The notes beneath the pieces are model-generated. The model had not been told where the DNA came from, did no database searches, and was given only the letters and a program-made list of their open reading frames with translations. 64,000 nt of DNA from Pedobacter lusitanus (lineage in GTDB: Bacteria; Bacteroidota; Bacteroidia; Sphingobacteriales; Sphingobacteriaceae): the NCBI RefSeq assembly GCF_040026395.1, contig NZ_CP157278.1:3782001-3846000 (forward strand), in the 5' to 3' direction. Each line of letters starts with the position of its first letter. Position 1 is the stretch's first letter. A program made the translations under genes and the position numbers. This document shows, piece by piece, positions 8,568 to 18,025 of this stretch.

Positions 8568-11500
8568 GTGAATATAGGGGGTAAAATAAGATTTCTTTTA
8601 TTGATTCTGGGCATATGCTGTATTGTTACGGCATTAATGTTAAAGCATTCTATAACTGAAAAAGACCTTCTGCAACACGAGGCAAGCAAACTTCAGGAAA
8701 ACCTTGCCTTAAATGAACAAACTGTATATAATTTCTTAGCAGATGCGCAACAGCTCGAGAGAGCCAAGCAGTTTCACCTGAATGAAACATTTGCTTTGAA
8801 TTATATCAACTCATATGGTGTCAAAGGAATAAATATCCTCACCTATGACCATTCTGTACTTAAATTCTGGAGCTCTTACAAAGCGATACCGCCAAATCTG
8901 GATAAGGTAAAAGAAGGTTCTTCTTTTCTGCAATTATCTAACGGCTGGTACGAAGCAATCAAAAAAACAGAAGGAAGTTACACCATTATCTTCCTTATTG
9001 ATGTGAAAAACCAGTTCAGTATTCAGAACAGGTATCTTAAAAATGGAATCGTAAATAGCTTATCTTCCTCAAATTCTCTGGCTCTGGCTTCCTTTATGGA
9101 TGAACAGGTTAATGGAATTATGAACCTGGATGGTAAATTACTGTTTGAGGTGAAATTAAAGCCTAATTATACGGAAAGTGTTTACTCTACTATTCAAATC
9201 TGGTTATGGGTCGTCGGGTTATTCAGTTTCTCTTTATTTGTCAACTCATTCTGCGCCAGATTAGCCAAAAGAGGTTATCTGGTTCCGGCAACTTTATTAC
9301 TCCTTACTTTTTTCCTGGGAGTCAGAATTACGGATCTGGAATACGGCTGGTACAATCATCAGTTTACCCTGGAAATTTTCAGCCCCTCGATTTATGCTGA
9401 AAGCTTCTTTTTACCCTCTCTGGGTGATTTTCTGCTTAATGTATTAGCTATTACCTGGGTCGTACTTTTTATATATACTTATAAGGATAGTTACAGGCTC
9501 CCGCAATGGATGGTCAGAAGCAAGATAGCAGGGCTATTTTTCCATTTTGTATTGCTGCTGCTGTTCTCTGGTATCGCTTTTTTGATGAATGATGTCTTTT
9601 TTGGCCTCATTTATAACTCTAAAATAAATTTTGATATTACTAATATTATCAATCTTAGCTGGTTGAGCTGGGTTTGTATTATCATTCTTTGTCTGGTCTG
9701 GTTTAATGTTTACCTGATGGCCAGTATCGCCATACAGCTGACCAGGCAATTAATTGTGAACAATAAGGAAAGGGTAATCTTGTTCATTACGCTGTTCTCA
9801 CTGTATTTCATTTATATGTTATGTATGGATTTTACAGCCTTCTTTATAGCCTATGCTTTATTCCTGTTTATTATTTCCTATAATAGCTATATTCAGAAAA
9901 ATAAATTTTCTATAGGCATTTTTGCTGCGGTATTTTTCTGTCTTGCCTTTGTTTCATCTATCAAGTATTTAAAATTTAATGATATTAAGGAGCGCAGTAA
10001 CCGCTACGTTATCGCACAAAAGCTGCAGAGCTCAGATGATCCTAAAGTAATTAACTCTATTGAAAGCCTGGGAAACGGGATTTCCAATGACCTTTTTATT
10101 ACAGACTATTTTAAAAGCCCGGGGTCAAACAGGCACCTTGCCTTACAGAACTATATTATTAAGACTTTTCTGGATGGTTATTTAGCTCCTTTTGAGCACA
10201 ATTTTTACGAATTTAATGCTTCAGATTCTACGCTTGCCGTAAGAGAAGACAGGTCATTGCAGCATTATCAGAATCTGGTTAAGTCCGGGTCTGTTAAAAT
10301 CTCAAACTTCTTTTACCGGCTTAATGATACGTTTGGTTATCAGAATTACTTCGGGATTATCCCGATTTTTGACGATAATCATATTCTGGGGACACTGGTT
10401 ATCGAACTGAAATCACAACAGTATAATTATAACAGTCAGTTTCCGGAAATCCTGATTGACGGGAAACTGAAAAATGATGAAGATTACAGCAATTATTCTT
10501 TTGCGTTTTATAATAATAATAAACTGATCAAGCAGGCTGGTAAGTATACCTACAAAATTGCGAACACAGAATTCAAGGGCATTTACGGAGAACCGGTTAT
10601 TGTAAATGAACCTAAATTAGGCTATAGTCATTTAATCTATTCGGCGAGTAATTCAAAGATTATAGTGATCAGTAAAGAGAAGGTAAATTATATTGTCAGG
10701 CTAGCTGCATTATCTTTCTTCTTTCTGATGTTTATCATCTTTTCTGCGGGCTTATATATGCTGATCTGGTTGCTGAAGAATATTGACAGGAGCTGGGGCG
10801 GATGGTTCAATATCAATCGCTCCTTAATGATTAATGCAAATAAGATCCTTTATAAAACCAGGATACAACTTTCCATTGTACTTTCTGTAGTGGCTACCTT
10901 ACTGATTGTTGGCTGGTCTACATTCTTCTATATCAGGGATGAGTACAGAAAACAACAGGAAGACTTTATCAGGGAGAAAATCAGGAAAGTACAGCTCTCC
11001 TATGAAAAGCAGATTTTCAGTACAGGTATACCTGAAGCGACTGATATGGCTGTAATTAACTTCAATCAGTTTGCAGATATCAATTCAGCTTATTTAAACC
11101 TTTTTGACACTGACGGGAATCTTTTGTTTACTTCATTGCCCAAGATGTATGATTATGGGATTATAGGAACTAAAATGGAGCCTAAAGCCTATATTTATCT
11201 TAAGCAGCTTCAAAGATCTGAATATTCCAATCCTCATGAAACAATCGGTGAGTTCAAATATTCATCAGCCTATGCACCTATACGGAATGCACAAAATCAG
11301 ACAGTAGCTTATATTGGTCTGCCTTATTATGGAAATGAAGCGGATTATCAGTCAAAAATTGGGCTGTTTATTAATACGCTGATTAATATTTATGCGCTTG
11401 TTTTTGTGGCTATTGGTATTCTGGCAGTTTTCCTGGCTAATCAGATTACAAGTCCGTTAACTTTCATCCAGGAAAGTATTAAAAAGACTAAACTTGGCCA

Positions 11501-12290
11501 GAAAAATCAACCCATTGTCTGGTCCCGTCATGATGAGATAGGTTCACTGATCAAAGAGTATAATAAAATGATCTCTGCGCTTGAAGAGAGCGCAGTTAAG
11601 CTAGCCAAGTCTGAAAGGGAAAGTGCGTGGCGTGAGATGGCTAAACAGGTTGCTCATGAGATTAAAAACCCATTGACACCTTTAAAACTTGGTGTACAAT
11701 TGCTGGAAAAATCCTGGAAAGAGAAAGATCCTAACTTTGAACAAAAATTTGAACGTTTTTACAGGTCTTTTGTAGAGCAGATAGATAGTCTGGCTACCAT
11801 AGCTTCAGAGTTCTCAAATTTTGCAAAAATGCCGGATACGAAACTGGAAAAGCTAAAGCTTATTCCGATTATTGAACAGACAAGAGATGTTTTTGTCAAT
11901 ACAAAGAATGTTGAAATCTACATCTCTAACCTGACCAATAAAGAGGTCTTGATTCAGGGAGATAAAGATCAGATGCTGCGTTCATTTAATAACCTGATGA
12001 AGAATGCGATAGAAGCTGCAAATCTAAAAGACAAGTGCATGATTTTTATCAAAATCACAAATGATTCTGATTATGTATGGGTAGAGGTAGAAGATAATGG
12101 AAAGGGTATTGATGCTGAACTGCAGCCAAAGATATTTGTTCCTAATTTCACGACTAAATCTTCCGGAACAGGATTGGGGCTGGCTTTTGTGAAGCAGGCT
12201 GTAGAAAACGCTGGTGGAACAATAGACTTTAAGTCTGTAGAAGATACCGGAACCACCTTTTATCTGAGTTTCCCGCTGGTTCAGGAATAG
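8568..12290 (+). CDS. Large membrane sensor histidine kinase (NtrY-like)
   Basis: 1240 residues from GTG 8568. One helix near residues 5-25, a periplasmic stretch to about 215, then a block of some six to eight membrane helices (about 217-465), a second extracytoplasmic sensor region, helices near 715-740 and 775-795, a third one of CACHE-like type, a last helix near 940-965 and a HAMP linker. The kinase core shows the H box with His1030 (VAHEIKNPLTPLKLG), N box NNLMKNAIEAA, G1 VEDNGKGID and G2 SGTGLGLAFVKQA. This resembles NtrY-type kinases. No response regulator is adjacent, so partner and signal are unknown. It converges on the next gene with a 12-base gap. Confidence 0.88.
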   Translation: MNIGGKIRFLLLILGICCIVTALMLKHSITEKDLLQHEASKLQENLALNEQTVYNFLADAQQLERAKQFHLNETFALNYINSYGVKGINILTYDHSVLKFWSSYKAIPPNLDKVKEGSSFLQLSNGWYEAIKKTEGSYTIIFLIDVKNQFSIQNRYLKNGIVNSLSSSNSLALASFMDEQVNGIMNLDGKLLFEVKLKPNYTESVYSTIQIWLWVVGLFSFSLFVNSFCARLAKRGYLVPATLLLLTFFLGVRITDLEYGWYNHQFTLEIFSPSIYAESFFLPSLGDFLLNVLAITWVVLFIYTYKDSYRLPQWMVRSKIAGLFFHFVLLLLFSGIAFLMNDVFFGLIYNSKINFDITNIINLSWLSWVCIIILCLVWFNVYLMASIAIQLTRQLIVNNKERVILFITLFSLYFIYMLCMDFTAFFIAYALFLFIISYNSYIQKNKFSIGIFAAVFFCLAFVSSIKYLKFNDIKERSNRYVIAQKLQSSDDPKVINSIESLGNGISNDLFITDYFKSPGSNRHLALQNYIIKTFLDGYLAPFEHNFYEFNASDSTLAVREDRSLQHYQNLVKSGSVKISNFFYRLNDTFGYQNYFGIIPIFDDNHILGTLVIELKSQQYNYNSQFPEILIDGKLKNDEDYSNYSFAFYNNNKLIKQAGKYTYKIANTEFKGIYGEPVIVNEPKLGYSHLIYSASNSKIIVISKEKVNYIVRLAALSFFFLMFIIFSAGLYMLIWLLKNIDRSWGGWFNINRSLMINANKILYKTRIQLSIVLSVVATLLIVGWSTFFYIRDEYRKQQEDFIREKIRKVQLSYEKQIFSTGIPEATDMAVINFNQFADINSAYLNLFDTDGNLLFTSLPKMYDYGIIGTKMEPKAYIYLKQLQRSEYSNPHETIGEFKYSSAYAPIRNAQNQTVAYIGLPYYGNEADYQSKIGLFINTLINIYALVFVAIGILAVFLANQITSPLTFIQESIKKTKLGQKNQPIVWSRHDEIGSLIKEYNKMISALEESAVKLAKSERESAWREMAKQVAHEIKNPLTPLKLGVQLLEKSWKEKDPNFEQKFERFYRSFVEQIDSLATIASEFSNFAKMPDTKLEKLKLIPIIEQTRDVFVNTKNVEIYISNLTNKEVLIQGDKDQMLRSFNNLMKNAIEAANLKDKCMIFIKITNDSDYVWVEVEDNGKGIDAELQPKIFVPNFTTKSSGTGLGLAFVKQAVENAGGTIDFKSVEDTGTTFYLSFPLVQE

Positions 12291-12302
12291 GTTTTTTGGA
12301 AT

Positions 12303-13211
12303 TTATCTCAATGTAATGGCAGCTTTCCCCATTGTAAAGCCATTTGCATAAAGCAGAATAGCGTAGGTGCCTTTGACAAATGGTCTTGGGTTTACCCATT
12401 CAATTGTATAAGCTGTATCATCATTATTATAAGAAATAGTAATCATATCACTATACTGCATTTCCTGACCATCTGCCTCAAACATATTCTGTTCGTCTGC
12501 GATGAGATTTCCTGAAGGGTCAAAAACACGAATATATATCTTATGATAATCTTTTGCCGCCAGTTGATTAGGAATGATATTGAAATAAGTGACCAGTTTT
12601 TTTGCTGTGGAAGCTCTGGTTACTTCTACGTTTTTACCACTGTTTTTTACTTTAAAAGCCAGCAGATTTACATTAAAGGCTTTTAATGCAGCTCCGCTTT
12701 TTACCTTAGCACTCAATTCTGAATTCTTTTTTTCCAGTGCCGTTGCCCTGGCAGAGACGGAACTTACTGATTTGACCAGACTGTCTCTTTCTGCTTTAAG
12801 AAAAGAGTTTTCTTTTTCCAGACGGGAGAAATCTTCTTTATAGTCATTTAAAAATGATCTTAATTTCTTGAGCTCACTCTGAGCAGCAATCAACTCGTTT
12901 TGTGTGACCTCTCCTTTTTGTAATGCCCGTTTTAAGGCTGAAATTTTAGCTCTTGCCAGCTGTTGTTCTTTTTGAAGTTTATCAGTCAGGGCAACATTCA
13001 TCGTGTTAACCTTATCAAATTCAACTTCTATTTTCTCCACTTCCAGCTTTAACCTTTCTTTCTCTGTATTAGTGGTCACAAAGCGCTCTTTTTCATGCTT
13101 ATCTTTGAAATATAAAAAAGCATTTGTACCCAATAGGGCAGCAATTACTACGATCAGAAAATATATTTTATTTCGGTCTCCTTTATTTACGGGATCTTTT
13201 CGGTCTAACAT
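12303..13211 (-). CDS. Membrane-anchored coiled-coil protein of unknown function
   Basis: 302 residues. A short polar N-terminus, one transmembrane helix near residues 17-36 (IYFLIVVIAALLGTNAFLYF), a long heptad-rich coiled coil (about 40-175, rich in K, E, L) and a beta-rich C-terminal domain (about 180-302) with VTYFNIIPNQLAAKDYHKIYI and FVKGTYAILLYANG. I recognise the general architecture from Bacteroidota but no characterised family. The C-terminal domain is extracytoplasmic, judged by topology. Single gene, convergent with the kinase. Confidence 0.8.
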   Translation of the reverse strand: MLDRKDPVNKGDRNKIYFLIVVIAALLGTNAFLYFKDKHEKERFVTTNTEKERLKLEVEKIEVEFDKVNTMNVALTDKLQKEQQLARAKISALKRALQKGEVTQNELIAAQSELKKLRSFLNDYKEDFSRLEKENSFLKAERDSLVKSVSSVSARATALEKKNSELSAKVKSGAALKAFNVNLLAFKVKNSGKNVEVTRASTAKKLVTYFNIIPNQLAAKDYHKIYIRVFDPSGNLIADEQNMFEADGQEMQYSDMITISYNNDDTAYTIEWVNPRPFVKGTYAILLYANGFTMGKAAITLR

Positions 13212-13424
13212 TTGAAATCAAAAATTGAAGTTTCCTTGTTAAGGTGTTTAAAACTTACTGATAAAAAAAACGAACATAGGATAAAAAAAATAATTTGTGG
13301 TAAAAAAATGACTGAAATTGTATGAGACCTTAAAAAAAATCGTTTAATTGCTGACGTTGGGGCTAAATGTTTAGTATTCTGTCCCCATATTGATGTAAAG
13401 TTTAAACTACCAAAAGAACCAATA

Positions 13425-14957
13425 ATGCTGAAAAAGATTGTTTTTACAATTCTAACAACTTTAATTACCCCAATTTTTATTTATGCACAATCATCAGCAA
13501 AAATTGCTCCAAAAAGGGAGTTTAGAGGGGTCTGGGTCGCTACCGTTACGAATATTGACTGGCCTTCAAAGCCAGGACTGAGTGTAGATGAACAAAAACA
13601 GGAGTTGATCGGGTTGCTTGATCAGCATAAAAGAAATGGTATGAATGCTATTATGCTACAGGTAAGGCCTGCTGCGGATGCATTTTACCGTAAATCAAGA
13701 GAACCATGGAGTCAGTGGCTGATGGGAAGACAGGGAATTGCCCCTAGTCCGGGTTATGACCCGTTAGAATTTGCTATTGCTGAAGCACATTCCCGTGGAA
13801 TGGAATTACATGCCTGGTTTAATCCATACCGTGCAAGTATGAGTCCTAATACCGTATTCAGTGAAGACCATATGACCAGAAAAAGACCGGACCTGTTTTT
13901 TACCTACGGAGGAAAAAAGCAATTTGATCCGGGTTTACCTGAGGTTAGAGAATATATTGTTCAGGTAATTCTGGATGTGGTTAAAGGATATGATGTAGAT
14001 GGTATTCACTTTGATGATTATTTCTATCCTTATCCTATTTCTGGTCAGCGTATTAATGATGGTGCTACCTTTAATAAATATCCGAATGGCTTTACAAATC
14101 TGAACGACTGGAGGAGAAATAATGTAGACATGCTGATTAAACAGCTGGATGACAGTATTCATCACTACAAAAAATATGTGAAGTTTGGTATCAGCCCTTT
14201 TGGAATATGGAAAAATAGTAATGAGGACCCGCAAGGGTCTGCTACTCATGGACTTTCTAATTTTACAGAACTGTATGCAGACTCAAGGAAATGGATTAAA
14301 GAAGGCTGGGTAGATTATATCAATCCGCAGGTATATTTCAGCTTTACCAGAAAAGCAGCGCCATTTGATACTTTAGTAGATTGGTGGAGTAATAATACTT
14401 ATGGAAGACACCTCTATATCGGACAAGCAGCTTATTTGATGAATCAGCGTATGGAGGCTGCATGGAGAAACCCAAGTCAGATTCCAGATCAGATCAGATA
14501 TATGAGAGAAAATAACCGTGTTCAGGGAAGTGTTTTCTTCAGTTCCAAATCCTTTTCTACAGTAGCAAGGGCAACTGCTGATTCTTTAAGAAATGATTTG
14601 TATAAATATCCGGCGCTTCCGCCACAAATGCCTTGGCTGGATGAAATTGTACCTAATATACCCCAGGGTTTAAGTGCAGAGGCAGTTGGAACCGGGGTTC
14701 AGCTTAAATGGTCTGCACCATTAAAAGCAGAGGATGGAGAAACTGCATCTGGTTATGTGATCTATAGATTTGATGAGGGCGAAAGAATCAGTGTGGTCAA
14801 CCCTAAAAATATTATAAAGATCAGTTTTGAGAATACAACATCCTTTTTGGATACAGGTGTAATTAAAGGAAGACGGTATAATTACCTGGTTACTGCGCTG
14901 GACAGGCTGAAGAACGAAAGTGATCCAGGTGGACCGGTTGGTGTTGAAACCAGATAA
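13425..14957 (+). CDS. Secreted GH10-like hydrolase (DUF187/YngK family)
   Basis: 510 residues with a signal peptide (KIVFTILTTLITPIFIYAQ). The catalytic-type domain (about 30-380) starts EFRGVWVATVTNIDWPSKPG, the hallmark of the glycosyl-hydrolase-like 10 (GHL10, formerly DUF187) family, and includes MELHAWFNPYRAS, DVDGIHFDDYFYPYP and FGISPFGIW. A fibronectin-III-like domain (about 400-505) ends the protein. Family members act on cell-wall or other polysaccharides; the substrate is not known. A bidirectional terminator directly follows. Confidence 0.85.
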   Translation: MLKKIVFTILTTLITPIFIYAQSSAKIAPKREFRGVWVATVTNIDWPSKPGLSVDEQKQELIGLLDQHKRNGMNAIMLQVRPAADAFYRKSREPWSQWLMGRQGIAPSPGYDPLEFAIAEAHSRGMELHAWFNPYRASMSPNTVFSEDHMTRKRPDLFFTYGGKKQFDPGLPEVREYIVQVILDVVKGYDVDGIHFDDYFYPYPISGQRINDGATFNKYPNGFTNLNDWRRNNVDMLIKQLDDSIHHYKKYVKFGISPFGIWKNSNEDPQGSATHGLSNFTELYADSRKWIKEGWVDYINPQVYFSFTRKAAPFDTLVDWWSNNTYGRHLYIGQAAYLMNQRMEAAWRNPSQIPDQIRYMRENNRVQGSVFFSSKSFSTVARATADSLRNDLYKYPALPPQMPWLDEIVPNIPQGLSAEAVGTGVQLKWSAPLKAEDGETASGYVIYRFDEGERISVVNPKNIIKISFENTTSFLDTGVIKGRRYNYLVTALDRLKNESDPGGPVGVETR

Positions 14958-14996
14958 AAAAAAACGGGTATGATTGAATTTCATACCCGTTTTTTA
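14957..14996. terminator. Bidirectional intrinsic terminator
   Basis: Perfect stem ACGGGTATGA (14964-14973) with TCATACCCGT (14981-14990), 7-nt loop, A-run on the left and T-run on the right. It ends the plus-strand hydrolase gene and, read on the minus strand, the M16 peptidase gene whose stop is at 15001. Confidence 0.9.
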
Positions 14997-15000
14997 TTTA

Positions 15001-17847
15001 TTACTGTGGCAATAGAGTGAGCCTGATGTAGTTATCTTGTTTTAAGTATTTTTGTGCATTAGTTTTAGAAGACTCGATTGTTACTTCCTCCAGTCTTTGC
15101 TTTTCTGTCAGTAGCTGATTTAAGTTATCGCCATATTTTAATCTGGTGGTCAGATAGCCCAGCCAGTATCCGTTATTACGCAGATTTAATTCCTGCTGAC
15201 GCTGTATTTCAGATTTGAATTTGGTGATATCCTGTGCAGTTGCTCCATTAACTCTGATGTTTTTTACTTCATCCAGTGCTGCTGCGATCAGCTTTTCTAC
15301 ATTGGCAGGTGCACAGCTGAAAGAGATGACAAAATAGTAATGGGACACCGGATATTTACTGACACTTAGTGAAACCCCGGGAGAATAAACTCCGCTTTCT
15401 TTTTCACGCAGTCTTTCCAGTATTTTAATTTCCAGGGCAGTGTTCAATGCGTCCAGCTGCACATTATTTGCTGCTGTATAATCATAGTCGCCATGGATAT
15501 ATAACTGGACACTTGCTTTGTCTTCTAATCCTTTGCGGACAGTTTTGCTAATATTCCCATTAGGTGTTCGTGCACCCAGATCTATGAAATCTGTTTTTTT
15601 ATTCAATGTAGGCAGGCTTGCAATATAAGTCTCTATAAGAGGCTTAATTGTATTCAGGTCAAAGTTACCCACAAAGACAAAAGTTTGCTCTCCAAGGTCA
15701 GCAAAACGCCCTTTGTAGAAGTCGAATGCTTTGTCCAGTGAGATTTTATCCAGGTCGGACAGCGTATAGGGCATACTTCTTTTGTTGTAGGAAGAAAGTA
15801 CTGCCTGTATGGTATCTGCAAATACACTTTCGGGATCAGCATTTTTATTCTCCAGACTTACTTTGGCATCGCTAATCCATTTGTTGAAAATTTCTGTGTC
15901 TTTACGGGGGTGGAGAGCTGAAGCGACCACCATTTGTAGTGCATTCTCTAAATCTTTAGGCGAAGAACTTCCTCCAAAACCCTGATATAATTCATCCAGA
16001 TAAGCACTTGCGCTGCCAGTATTCCCTGCTAATAATTTATTTAGCTGAGATGGGTTTAGATCCCCGAGACCGCTTTGGGATATGATTCCGGCATTATCAG
16101 CCGACTGGTAGTCAGCAGGGTTTGCCAGAGAAGTTCCACCTCTGGAAAAAGAACTGAATATAATCTGATCATTTTTGAAATCAGTCGGTTTGAGCAATAC
16201 CTTGATCCCATTGCTTAATGTCCATTCTGTAACCCCAATATCTTCAAATTTCTTTTCTCCGGTTACTTTACCAGCAGTTGGTATTTGCGCTAAAAGAGGT
16301 TTGTTTATGGTATTGTCAATATATGGTTTAAGACCTTTTCCCGCATTGGTAAAAACAGCCAGTAATTGTGTTGCAGTTGGCAGATTGGCTTTTTCTTTCT
16401 CCGGAGCCTGTACAATAATTATCGGATTATTTTTGGTAATCAGTGTTTTTGCCAGTGCATTAACTTCTTTCAACGTGATCGTTTTTAAATTCTGTTTGGT
16501 ATCGGCATAGTTGAACTCAATTGATCCTATAGCCGATCCTGTCAGGAAATGACTAAGATATTCACCAACAAAGGCAGCAGAAGAGGTTTTGTCCTTCTCC
16601 TTGAGTGAAATTTCATTTCCGGCTTCAATATTTTTTTTGACTACATCAAGTTCTGATTGGAGAAATCCAAACCTGACAGCTCTTTCACTCTCCGCTATTG
16701 CGGCAGTTAGAGCATGCTCAAGGTCTTTGCCGGATTTGGCCCCAACTGTTGTTTGAAAAGCATTGATGCCGGGAACTAATCCCCCCTGGTAACCGCCAAA
16801 TGAACTTTGAGCAAATAGAAATGGAGCATTCCCTTTTTCAAGGATTTCCTGAAAACGAGCAGATAGCATAGAATTAATCATGCTATATACAATGTTTTTT
16901 CTTTGGTCTGCTGTGGTTTTTAAGATGTTCCCACGCTGTTTCCAGGTGATTGATGCAGTATTGTATTGTTGTTCTGCGTCAGTAACTATCTTAACAAGCG
17001 GTGTTGTATTGTCGGGAAGATCGTATTTTATCCTTTCCTTTTCTTTTACCGGATTTTTCAGGTCAGAGAAGTTAGCAATAATCAACTTTTCAACTTCATT
17101 AACATCAAAATCGCCAACAGCAATTACTGCTTGTAAATCTGGTCTGTACCAGTCTGCATAAAAATTTCTGATCTTATCATGTGTAAACGTTTTTAATAAG
17201 TCAATTTTTCCAATCGGAATGCGATTTTCATAACGGGAATCTTTAAGAATCACAGGAAGCAATTGTTTTCTTATTCTTTCTCCTGAATTTTTACCACTCT
17301 GGCGATCTTCTTCAATGATTACACCTCTTTCTTTGTCTATTTCCTCACCATCCATGCTGATTTTTCCCGCCCAGTTGGCAAGTATTTTAAAGCCTGTTCT
17401 GAAAAGTTCTATGCTGTCTGTTGGAATTGGTAATTGATAAACTGTCTGATCAAATGAGGTATAGGCATTTAAGTCGGCGCCAAAACGTACTCCTGCTTTC
17501 TGCAGATAATTGATGATTTCGTTTTTTGGAAAATCTTTTGTGCCATTGAAAGCCATATGCTCGGTGAAATGCGCAAGCCCCTGCTGATCGTCGTTTTCCA
17601 TTAATGACCCTATGCGATTGGCCAGATAGAGCTCTGCTCTGTTTTTGGGTTCGATGTTCTTCCTGATATAATAGGTCAGACCGTTTGGCAGTTTACCGAT
17701 TTTGACCGCAGGGTCATTCGGAATTGGTTTTCCGGTGTTGACAGTGGCAGTTGGTTTTTGTTTAATTATTTTATGCTGTGCAGATACCGGGTTGCTAATT
17801 GCAGTAAGCACAGTTAATCCGATTACCGGGATTATATTTTTATACAT
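15001..17847 (-). CDS. M16 family zinc metallopeptidase, double domain
   Basis: 948 residues, signal peptide ending in SAQ (about residue 24). The first peptidase domain carries the inverted zinc motif HFTEH at residues 93-97 and the downstream glutamate region; this is followed by the M16 C-terminal domain, and then by a second pair lacking the HxxEH, as in pitrilysin-like two-domain enzymes of Bacteroidota. Such enzymes degrade peptides inside the clam-shell chamber, here probably in the periplasm. Full length and intact. The gene is monocistronic. Confidence 0.9.
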   Translation of the reverse strand: MYKNIIPVIGLTVLTAISNPVSAQHKIIKQKPTATVNTGKPIPNDPAVKIGKLPNGLTYYIRKNIEPKNRAELYLANRIGSLMENDDQQGLAHFTEHMAFNGTKDFPKNEIINYLQKAGVRFGADLNAYTSFDQTVYQLPIPTDSIELFRTGFKILANWAGKISMDGEEIDKERGVIIEEDRQSGKNSGERIRKQLLPVILKDSRYENRIPIGKIDLLKTFTHDKIRNFYADWYRPDLQAVIAVGDFDVNEVEKLIIANFSDLKNPVKEKERIKYDLPDNTTPLVKIVTDAEQQYNTASITWKQRGNILKTTADQRKNIVYSMINSMLSARFQEILEKGNAPFLFAQSSFGGYQGGLVPGINAFQTTVGAKSGKDLEHALTAAIAESERAVRFGFLQSELDVVKKNIEAGNEISLKEKDKTSSAAFVGEYLSHFLTGSAIGSIEFNYADTKQNLKTITLKEVNALAKTLITKNNPIIIVQAPEKEKANLPTATQLLAVFTNAGKGLKPYIDNTINKPLLAQIPTAGKVTGEKKFEDIGVTEWTLSNGIKVLLKPTDFKNDQIIFSSFSRGGTSLANPADYQSADNAGIISQSGLGDLNPSQLNKLLAGNTGSASAYLDELYQGFGGSSSPKDLENALQMVVASALHPRKDTEIFNKWISDAKVSLENKNADPESVFADTIQAVLSSYNKRSMPYTLSDLDKISLDKAFDFYKGRFADLGEQTFVFVGNFDLNTIKPLIETYIASLPTLNKKTDFIDLGARTPNGNISKTVRKGLEDKASVQLYIHGDYDYTAANNVQLDALNTALEIKILERLREKESGVYSPGVSLSVSKYPVSHYYFVISFSCAPANVEKLIAAALDEVKNIRVNGATAQDITKFKSEIQRQQELNLRNNGYWLGYLTTRLKYGDNLNQLLTEKQRLEEVTIESSKTNAQKYLKQDNYIRLTLLPQ

Positions 17848-17932
17848 ATTAAATGATAATTGTTCGTAATTAACGTTTAAACGCCATTATTCGATTATAC
17901 CCCTATCTTTTTGAAATATTGATCTTAACTCA

Positions 17933-18001
17933 AGCGCCTGTTTAATAAACGGTCAGAAGCTATAATTGATATATTTTCAGACTGTTTATTAAACAGGCGC
18001 T
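17933..18001. repeat. Long inverted repeat between nagB and the M16 gene
   Basis: Exact 18-bp arms 17933-17950 and 17984-18001 (AGCGCCTGTTTAATAAAC and its complement). The pairing continues for four more pairs (one G-U), giving a 22-bp stem with a 25-nt loop. It lies 25 bases after the nagB stop on the minus strand. There is no T-run on either side, so it is either a Rho-independent-like stabiliser, a 3' processing hairpin, or a member of a dispersed repeat family. Confidence 0.8.
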
Positions 18002-18025
18002 AAGATTTTATAAATGAAAGAATGC

